DNA of 64,000 bases, from the NCBI GenBank assembly GCA_006176705.1, contig QRFJ01002107.1, positions 1 through 64,000 of the forward strand, given 5' to 3'. A program made the translations under genes and the position numbers. Under the pieces are notes generated by a model, which was not told where the DNA came from, did no database searches, and worked only from the letters and a program-made list of their open reading frames with translations. Below are positions 56,967 to 64,000 of this stretch, piece by piece. The DNA is from Cocos nucifera (Eukaryota; Streptophyta; Magnoliopsida; Arecales; Arecaceae). Each line of letters opens with the position of its first letter. Positions within the stretch are counted from its first letter, which is position 1.

Positions 56967-58550
56967 TGATAAGTAGTAAAAATATACTAATAAAAGTATT
57001 AAATTATAAAATAAATTAAAATATTTTATTAAAAATTGATACTTTTATTAATCTTATGCAGGAAAGAAGGCTACCAATGTGAAGATCTCATTTTTCTGAT
57101 TCAGATGAAATAAATTTCAGGCAAAACGGACTTCAAACGAGCCCAGAATCGAATTTCAAAAAAAAAAAAAAAAAAAAAAAAAAAACCGCTGACGCAACGC
57201 TGACGTCAGGATGACGTCAGCATTTTTCGCGGCGTACGGTGGACCAACCGAAGGGTATTTCAGGAATTTCACAGACGGAGGCGCGCTCTGATTGGTTGAA
57301 GAACGCGGCGGTCCACGCAACACCGGGCTCGCGCACGGTCCACGGAGGGCAATTTGGGAATTCTGGCTGATCCAACGGGCGGTTTTCACTGAATCTTGAT
57401 CGGACGGACGAGAAGAAGGCGCTGATGGACGGCATCCGCAGCTCCCGGTCGAGATCCAACGGCCGAGATTCATCCCGACTGAAACTAAAGGTCTGAAGGC
57501 TGATTTCAACGAGATCGGACGGCCCAGATTCAATCCATTGGATGATCCAACGGCTGATATTAAATCCGACTTGATCTGGGTTATTTTAACGGGTTTTTGA
57601 GTAGGTTTTTGGACCGTTTGATCAACATCGCACGGCCAGAATTATTCAGATCATAGTTTGAATTGTTTTAGGAGTCTAAAATCGAGTTTTGGATGGATTT
57701 TGGAGACTTCATCTATAAAAAGCCCTGTTGCCGTGAGAAAAAAAAAAAAAAAAGAAAAAGGGAAAAACAGAGAAAATCAGTGAGAGAAAGAAAAACAGGG
57801 AAGAAAGGAGAATCAGAGAGAAAACAGAGAGAGACGGGAAGAAGGAAAAGAAAGAAAGAGAGAGAGGAAGAAAGAGAGAGGAGATATCAAGGAGCCTCTT
57901 CTTCTTCACCAAGTTCTCCGCATCAAGAGCAACAGATAATCAATTTCAGCAATCAAACAGTCTAATTTCTTCATGCTTTTTATTTTATTTACTGTTTTTA
58001 AATTTGTTATCATGAACTAAATTTTATTTTACTAAGGCTAAGGTGTAGCCACTCTTTTGATGCAATATTCAGTATAATTTATTTTTAAATTTTATTCATG
58101 AGGAGTATATAAATCTGATCTTAATGCTTTTAGATTACTGGCCATCTTCTAATTGATCTGATGAACATAGATGTTACGGACCAAGTACATCTATGTTAAT
58201 GCTTCTTGATTATATACCTTGTATTATGAATCAAATTAGAATTCATATGCATGCGGAAATTTTAGTGCGCTTTGGACGCAGCGTATTTTAATTAGAGGGT
58301 TTCACAAAACCTAATGCATTAATATTTATTTAAATTACACTTGGATCAAAGGGTAATTAATAAATATTAATAGATTTGCTATGCCTGGACCAAAGGGTAG
58401 TGAATAAATTAGGAGACTCCACCGTCACATGAAATAAAATTAATCTAAAAACCTGAATATCGTATTGATTGAGTTGGTGAACCGATTGCCTTAGTAATCC
58501 ATTGCTCTTGAATTTAAAACCTCAATAATTTACACTCTCTCTATTTAATA
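56967..58550 (+). repeat. Gyp-G 3' LTR, truncated
   Basis: Matches the 5' LTR almost exactly from TGATAAGTAG until about 58550 (TTTAATAAA), then stops; the last 200 bp or so are missing. It has 36 bp more than the 5' LTR at about 57781-57816, between two AATCAG words. Confidence 0.92.
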
Positions 58551-58575
58551 AAGAATTTTTTTAGGGCTCTCGTGT
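58551..58575. other. Junction Gyp-G LTR to Cop-A LTR
   Basis: About 25 bp (GAATTTTTTTAGGGCTCTCG and a few more) match neither side. There is no target duplication or LTR terminus here. Confidence 0.7.
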
Positions 58576-58757
58576 ATGAATTATCATTACCATTAACTCA
58601 AAGGATGTATCACAGACACTAAATACACATATGTGATAGAAAATAACCCATTTTATTGATATTAGTCAAAATTATAATTTTGCCCCTAGAAGTGTATTAC
58701 AAGTGTCAGCCAATTCTGGCTTCTAGGGCACATATATCTAACAATCTTCCACTTGTC

Positions 58758-59021
58758 CTAAAGCCAATTGGCTACAAGTCTAAGTCCCATCTTCTCAAGG
58801 TGGGCTTCGATCTTCTGCTGGCCCAACGGCTTTGTAAGTGGGTCTGCCACATTATCTATGGAGTTGACTCTCTTGACCTCGACGTAACCCTTCTCGAGGT
58901 AATCGCGGATGAGGTGGTATCGCCGCTCAATGTGCTTGAATTTTTGGTGAGACCTCGGCTCCTTAGCAAGGGCTATGGCGCCATTGTTGTCGCAGTATAG
59001 AGGAATGGCATCTGATGGCAT
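58758..59021 (-). pseudogene. Cop-A4 RNase H, C-terminal part
   Basis: An 87-residue frame with LYCDNNGAIALAKEPRSHQK, RRYHLIRDYLEKGYVEVKR and DPLTKPLGQQKIEAHLEKMG, ending at the stop beside the purine tract. It is the natural continuation of the frame ending at 58963, from which it is separated by one extra C near 59075 (GCAGCCTTCTGATG, where A2 has GCAGCTTCTGATG). Confidence 0.9.
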
Positions 59022-60582
59022 TACTCCGATTTCTGCAGCAAACTTCTTGTACCAGAATGCTTCCTTCGCAGCCTTCTGATGCAGCGATATATTCTGCTTC
59101 CATGGTGGAATCTGCTATCACCATTTGCTTGGAACTCTTCCAGCTGACAGCACCACCATTGCACACAAACAGACTCCCAGATGTCGACTTTCGATCATCT
59201 ATATCGGACATGAAATCCGAGTCTGTGTATCCCTGGACTTGGAGTTCTCCATTACCAAAGACCAACATCATATCCTTAGTTCTTCTCAAGTACTTAAGGA
59301 TACATTTCACAGAAGTCCAGTGTTCTTCACCTGGATTTGACTGATATCTGCTTGTGACACTCACAGCATGGGCTATATCAGGTCGTGTACATAGCATGGC
59401 ATACATGAGGCTCCCTATTGCAGAAGCATAAGGGATCTTGCTCATGCATTCTATTTCCTCAGGTGTGCTAGGGCACATCTTCTTGGAAAGATGAATACCA
59501 TGTCTGAAGGGTATTAATCCCCTCTTAGAGTTTTCCATACTAAACCTCTTTAGTACTTTCTCTATGTACATCTTCTGTGAAAGTCCTAGCATCCTATTCG
59601 GTCTATCCCTATAGACCTTAATTCCTAGAATAAAGGATGCTTCGCCTAGGTCTTTCATGGAGAATTCCTTGGACAACCATATTTTGATTGTTGTTAACAT
59701 GGGAATATCATTCCCAATAAGGAGGATGTCATCCACGTACAATACGAGGAAGACAACAGCGCTCCCACTGACCTTTTTGAAAACACATGGTTCCTCTTCA
59801 TTTTTGATGAAACCAAACATTTTGATCACATCATTGAAATGAGTGTTCCAGCTCCGAGATGCTTGCTTAAGTCCATATATGGACCTTTGCAGCTTGCAAA
59901 CCTTGTGATCAGTATCACTGGATGTGAAACCTAGCGGCTGTTCCATATAGATATCTTCCTCAAGATATCCATTTAAGAATGCCATTTTCACGTCCATTTG
60001 CCATATTTCATAATCGAAATAGGCTGCAATGGCAAGCAATGTGCGGATGGATTTTAGCATAGCCACTGGAAAAAAGGTATCCTGATAGTCAATGCCTTCG
60101 CGTTGACTATAACCTTTTGCCACTAGTCTAGCCTTGAATGTCTCCACATTTCCATCTGCACCAATCTTTCTCTTGAAGATCCATTTACACCCAATAGGTA
60201 CTATACCTTCTGGTGGATCTACCAAGGTCCAGACTTGGTTTGAGTGCATCGAGTCAATTTCTGACTGCATTGCCTCTAGCCATTTCTCGGAGTCGATATC
60301 TGATATCGCCTCGTTGTAGGTTTTGGGATCATCACCATGAGCACCATTACCTACGAGGAACATTTTCTCTACTTCCTCTGAAATAATACCTAAGTATCTT
60401 TCAGGGGGATGGAAAACTCTTTTCGATCTACGAGGTGGAGGAGGTAGTGTTCTTATTGGCTCAACCTGATTTGGTTCCAATTGGTCCTTAGCTCGTTGTA
60501 CTTGTGAGACTTTCTCATCAAGCTTGAATCTGCTTTCCAATGCCGCTATCTTGAATAAACTATTTTTCAAGAAAGATGGCAT
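58963..60582 (-). CDS. Cop-A4 reverse transcriptase and RNase H (near-intact)
   Basis: A 539-residue frame, the best-kept Copia coding region in the window. It begins in the integrase-RT linker (RRSKRVFHPPERYLGIISEE near residue 52). RT: EKWLEAMQSEIDSMHSNQVW, CKWIFKRKIGADGNV, WQMDVKMAFLNG (first catalytic Asp near 195), LYVDDILLIGNDIPML (YVDD near 282) and TRPDIAHAVSVTSRYQSNPG. RNase [20 protein letters not shown] and [17 protein letters not shown]. The last 30 residues are out of frame after the insertion near 59075. It is one indel from continuing to the normal stop. Confidence 0.93.
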   Translation of the reverse strand: MPSFLKNSLFKIAALESRFKLDEKVSQVQRAKDQLEPNQVEPIRTLPPPPRRSKRVFHPPERYLGIISEEVEKMFLVGNGAHGDDPKTYNEAISDIDSEKWLEAMQSEIDSMHSNQVWTLVDPPEGIVPIGCKWIFKRKIGADGNVETFKARLVAKGYSQREGIDYQDTFFPVAMLKSIRTLLAIAAYFDYEIWQMDVKMAFLNGYLEEDIYMEQPLGFTSSDTDHKVCKLQRSIYGLKQASRSWNTHFNDVIKMFGFIKNEEEPCVFKKVSGSAVVFLVLYVDDILLIGNDIPMLTTIKIWLSKEFSMKDLGEASFILGIKVYRDRPNRMLGLSQKMYIEKVLKRFSMENSKRGLIPFRHGIHLSKKMCPSTPEEIECMSKIPYASAIGSLMYAMLCTRPDIAHAVSVTSRYQSNPGEEHWTSVKCILKYLRRTKDMMLVFGNGELQVQGYTDSDFMSDIDDRKSTSGSLFVCNGGAVSWKSSKQMVIADSTMEAEYIAASEGCEGSILVQEVCCRNRSNAIRCHSSILRQQWRHSPC

Positions 60583-60900
60583 GTCGACTCACAATCACAT
60601 TGTGGTCTTCTGGAATGTAGAAATAGTATCCTAATGACTCTTTAGGATATCCTATGAATCGAGCTCTGAAGGACCTAAACTCTAACTTGTCCGCTTGTTG
60701 TCTTTTGACATGAGCCGGACAACCCCAAATTCTGAGATGACTCAGACTTGGTTTCTTACCGTGCCATATCTCATACGGTGTGGTAGGAACGGTTTTAGAG
60801 GAAACCCTATTCAGTAGATAAATTGAAGTTAACAATGAGTGTCCCCAAAGAAAATCAGGGAGGTCTGTGAAGCTCATCATGGATCGACCATATCCAATAG
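60560..60900 (-). pseudogene. Cop-A4 integrase C-terminal fragment
   Basis: The frame at 60880-60560 has FLWGHSLLTSIYLLNRVSSK, TTPYEIWHGKKPS and FIGYPKESLGYYFYIPED. It overlaps the RT frame start by a frameshift near 60570. The catalytic part is lost in the gap. Confidence 0.88.
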
Positions 60901-60925
60901 NNNNNNNNNNNNNNNNNNNNNNNNN
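60901..60925. other. Assembly gap (25 N)
   Basis: A run of 25 N. Sequence on the two sides belongs to different element families. Confidence 0.99.
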
Positions 60926-61474
60926 ATCTATGTTAATGCTTCTTGATTATATACCTTGTATTATGAATCAAATTAGAATTCATATGCATGCGGAATTTTA
61001 GTGCGCTTTGGACGCCAGCGTATTTTAATTAGAGGGTTTCACAAAACCTAATGCATTAATATTTATTTAAATTATACTTGGATCAAAGGGTTAATTAATA
61101 AATATTAATAGATTTGCTATGCCTGGACCAAAGGTAGTGAATAAATTAGGAGGACTCCACCGTCACTGAAATAAAATTAATCTAAAAACCTGAATATCGT
61201 ATTGATTGAGTTGGTGAACCGATTGCTTAGTAATCATTGCTCTTGAATTAAAACCTCAATAATTTACATCTCTCTCTATTTAATAAAAAAAAATTTAATT
61301 ATTTTAATTATTTTTTTAATTTTTTTTATTCTCATAAATCGATCTTCTAAATAAAGCATAGGAAAGAGCTTTTCAGTACTTGTTTTCCAATCCTCTAGGG
61401 ACGATATCTACTCATTCACTTTATTACTTGATCGACTGGTGCACTTGCCAATAGCTATAAATTAGCACGCATCA
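60926..61474 (+). repeat. Gyp-G2 5' LTR, last 550 bp
   Basis: Matches 50078-50625 with small indels, many at homopolymers. Ends CATCA before the primer site. Confidence 0.88.
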
Positions 61475-61605
61475 AGTTTTTGGGCGCCGTATGTCGGGGA
61501 CTTGAGTTTAAAAACAATATTGAAATTTTGATCCTAGCTTTACTTTTAGAAAATTTATTTTTAATTTTATTATTTTTAAAAAAAAAAAAAATTATGTTCA
61601 TTTGC

Positions 61606-63330
61606 ATGACACGTACTGAACATAAGTAACTTACTACCTTTAGACCAGAAATTGAAAGAACGTATTAGAAGTCTACAGCAATGAGAGAAACATGCGCAGC
61701 TGGAAGATTTCCTAACGACATTCAATCTAGGATTGGATATGGCGATACTGGAAGGACAGCATGAAAGCATTCGACCAGTATATCGATCATTAAATGATTA
61801 ATATTACCACCACTTTGCTGATTGCAGCTTCGAGGCATCAGGAAGACCGCCTTGTACGAACAAACAACTTTCGAAATAAATTACCGGCGATGATCTAGAT
61901 GATTCAATCAACTGTCCCAATTCAGTGGAAACAGGTGCATGAGATTCCGAATTGCCCATATCTTCTAATTTTCTTGAAACTTCTCGATACTTTAAAATTA
62001 ATTGCGGGGTGTCGGTATGATGCTATTTAGATAACGGTATTTCCTTTCTCTTCTACGGGATTAAAAGCTTAAATTATTGCTTCATGTCCTTCCGGACAGG
62101 TTCTATCACAACTTTGGGATTGTCCCTCGCCCAAAAATTTTTAGCCAAGCTTACCTCCTTTCCCAGCCTTCAAGCACTGCTAAGATGCGCAACGATATCA
62201 CTTCCTTTATGCAGATGGACATGGAGACAACTATTATGAGGCATTGGGAACGTTTCAAGGAACTTATTGAGGGAGATGTTCCACATCATCAACTACCCGT
62301 ATGGCTTCAGGTTACAAACTTTCTATAATGGGTTTATCTCCTACTTAACGTTCTATGATTTTTGAGTGCAGCAGCAGGAGGAACCATTAAACCCGAAAAA
62401 CAGAGGAAGAACGCATTCAATCTAATCGATGAGGATGCGCATTCAAATAGCTACTCAATGGTCAGGACATGAGCGGCATTTTTAGATGCCAAAATAGTAC
62501 GTAGCAGCTGTGCAGGGAGCAGATTGCGTGCCAACCATTTACTAGCTGAAAATTGCAGCCCTCAGAGAGCCGAAGTCAACAACTTAAAGTGAACAGCCTA
62601 TGCATGTTCAGAGCATTACTTGTATCTATGTGGGAGGAGGACATGATACGAATTAATTGCCAGACAGGTAATCCTTTGCTAAAACAACTGAAACAGCTAA
62701 TTATATTGGTAATTTTTCAGGCCGCAACAAACAATTCCCTACTCCAAACACATACAATCAAGGGGTGGGCGACAGCATCCAAATTTCTTCATTGGAGCAA
62801 TCAAAATGCAGCACACGAACCACCCCCGGGATTCCAAAGTACCTAAAAAGAAGTCTAACATGGAAGAGAGTAATGGTCAAAATTCATACAAAACCAAGAA
62901 GCAACTTTAAAAAATTTTGGAAGTCAAACTTAGGCAGACCAAAACAGCAGCAATTCGAAACTTGGAGATGCAAATAGGTCAACATGGCTAAGATAATCTT
63001 CGAGAGACCTCAAAGGATCCTTGCCAAGCAATACGGAGACAAATCCAAGGAGCAAGTCAATGGCTATCACCCTAAGAAGGGTACAAAGCTGATGGACCAC
63101 ATTCAGAAGAATGGGACCGAAGAGCCAACTACAAATAAAGAACATCACTCAAACTCGTCAGTCACCAAACAACCAGCCAGGATGGATGGTCTCCAGGTAT
63201 ACGGTTGCTGACCAAATGTGAAGCCTACGTGCCGCCACTGCCATTCCCAGGAAAGACAAATGCAGCATCCAGGATAAGGAATTTTCTAACTTTTTTTCAA
63301 ATTCTAAAGAATTTTACATATTAATATTCC
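61606..63330 (+). pseudogene. Gyp-G2 gag, frame destroyed by indels
   Basis: Colinear with the 543-residue gag at 50749. Readable pieces include TAKMRNDITSFMQMDMETT and HHQLPVWLQ at about 62180-62310. The many indels look like read errors, not biological decay, because substitutions are comparatively few. The true coding state cannot be judged. Confidence 0.85.
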
Positions 63331-63940
63331 TTTTGTAGATGCTATTACCTCAAATGCCAGGTATGCCAAGTTCTCAAAGAAATCTTTAACAAATAAGAAA
63401 AAAGCTGAAAGAGCATTGAGAGAATAAATTTGAATGAAGAATGCTTCAAGCAATACTTCAAAATAAAATTACCACAGAGCTAAAAGATCCAGGAGCTTTT
63501 ACTATCCCTTGCATATTTGGTGATTGTAGTTTTGATAAAGTTTTATGTGATTTAGGAGCAAGCATTATTCTCATGCCTTTTTCTATTTTTCAAAAAAAAA
63601 CTGGGTCTTAGGAGAACCCAAAGCCTACCACTATTACTCTTCAATTAGCCGACAAGATCCATATAAATATCCAAGGGGTATAGTGGGAGGGATGTCTTGG
63701 TAAAAGTAAACAAAGTTTATTTTCCCTGTTGATTTTATTATTCTTGATATGGAAGAAGATTATTGATGTACCCCTTATTTTAGGGGAGACCCTTTTTAGC
63801 TACTGGAGGAGCTTTAATAGATGTTCAACAAGGAAAATTAATTCTTAGAGTCCAAGACGAACAAGTTACTTTTAATGTTTTCAAAGCTATTTAAACATTC
63901 CAATGATAATCAAACTTGTTTTCGTATAGATGATATGACA
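63331..63940 (+). pseudogene. Gyp-G2 protease, frame destroyed by indels
   Basis: Colinear with 52381-52964, including the codons for CDLGASI near 63548. The protease-pol linker differs from that of Gyp-G at several clustered bases (63920-63960) and lacks the in-frame stops seen at 52962-53010, allowing for one missing T. Confidence 0.85.
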
Positions 63941-64000
63941 ATTTTAGTGCATGAGTATTTTTTAGAAAATAGGTTTTGAAGACCCTATTGAAGCTTGCAT
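63941..64000 (+). pseudogene. Gyp-G2 pol, first codons
   Basis: Matches 52985-53040 ([11 protein letters not shown]) with one extra T; continues beyond the window. Confidence 0.8.

Larger units (their letters stand above)
48882..58550 (+). mobile_element. Gyp-G: Athila-like Gypsy element
   Basis: 5' LTR (48882-50625), tRNA-Asp primer site, gag, protease, RT-RNaseH-integrase, a non-coding stretch, purine tract and 3' LTR (from 56967, truncated). The LTRs are nearly identical, so insertion was recent. Left flank is AATTT; the right flank is lost. No env-like frame lies after pol. Confidence 0.95.
58570..60900 (-). mobile_element. Cop-A4: truncated Copia copy, integrase to 3' LTR
   Basis: On the minus strand: integrase C-terminal half, RT, RNase H, purine tract (58745-58758, mutated to GTGGAAGAT) and the first 175 bp of the 3' LTR. 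Nearly identical to 13790-16130 of A2. The upstream part is cut by the N gap. Confidence 0.92.
60926..64000 (+). mobile_element. Gyp-G2: second Gyp-G copy, error-rich
   Basis: LTR tail (60926-61474), altered primer site (61481-61501), gag, protease and the first codons of pol, colinear with 50078-53030. Single-base insertions and deletions occur about every 15-20 bp in gag, far more than between Gyp-G's own LTRs. It runs off the window. Confidence 0.92.

Overview
This is a 64 kb stretch of plant nuclear DNA made almost entirely of LTR retrotransposons inserted into one another. I see no host gene, tRNA, rRNA or CRISPR array. A flowering plant is indicated by Copia elements primed by initiator tRNA-Met (TGGTATCAGAGC) and an Athila-type Gypsy element primed by tRNA-Asp (TGGCGCCGTTGCCGGGGAT). 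A monocot such as a palm is plausible from general resemblance, but nothing in the sequence proves it. Family names used here (Cop-A, B, C, D; Gyp-F, G) are my own labels.

Nesting, left half. The oldest visible host is a Cop-B element (B2), seen at 33812-36966. A Cop-D element sits in its leader; only D's 3' end is in the window (RNase H 10051-10249 and a 3' LTR split into three pieces, 10274-33811). D's RNase H was hit by a second Cop-B element (B1, from before position 1 to 10050). B1 carries a Cop-A LTR (1-891) and a short gag-only Cop-C element (2731-6078, minus). D's 3' LTR was hit by a full Cop-A element (A1, 10431-31121) and by a Cop-A solo LTR (31905-33578). A1's 5' LTR holds a second, inverted Cop-A element (A2, 11611-22065), and its 3' LTR holds a Cop-C-type solo LTR (28152-29179). 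Most insertions have 5-bp target duplications with one mismatch.

Nesting, right half. B2's integrase was hit by a minus-strand, gag-only Gypsy element (Gyp-F, 36967-41782). Gyp-F was hit by Cop-B3 (41783-48785). An Athila-like Gypsy element (Gyp-G, 48882 to about 58550) then interrupts the right end of the B3 sequence, with about 100 bp of unassigned DNA between. Gyp-G is the youngest element: its LTRs are nearly identical and it keeps long gag, protease and RT-RNaseH-integrase frames, but with frameshifts at gag/pro, pro/pol and the pol 3' end.

Right edge. At about 58550 the Gyp-G 3' LTR stops abruptly and runs into a truncated Cop-A copy (58570-60900, minus). A 25-base N gap follows (60901-60925), then a second Gyp-G copy (60926-64000) crowded with single-base indels. 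This looks like unpolished or mis-joined assembly.

Points of most interest: a conserved leader block with matching splice donor and acceptor sites in four Copia copies; two Cop-B copies sharing the same gag deletion; LTRs that contain primer-binding-site-like motifs; a shared GATCCAACGG-type motif array upstream of the TATA box in two different Gypsy LTRs; three TGACG boxes at exact 11-bp spacing in Gyp-G; and a three-unit palindromic repeat in the B1 LTR. All percent or age statements are by eye, not computed.
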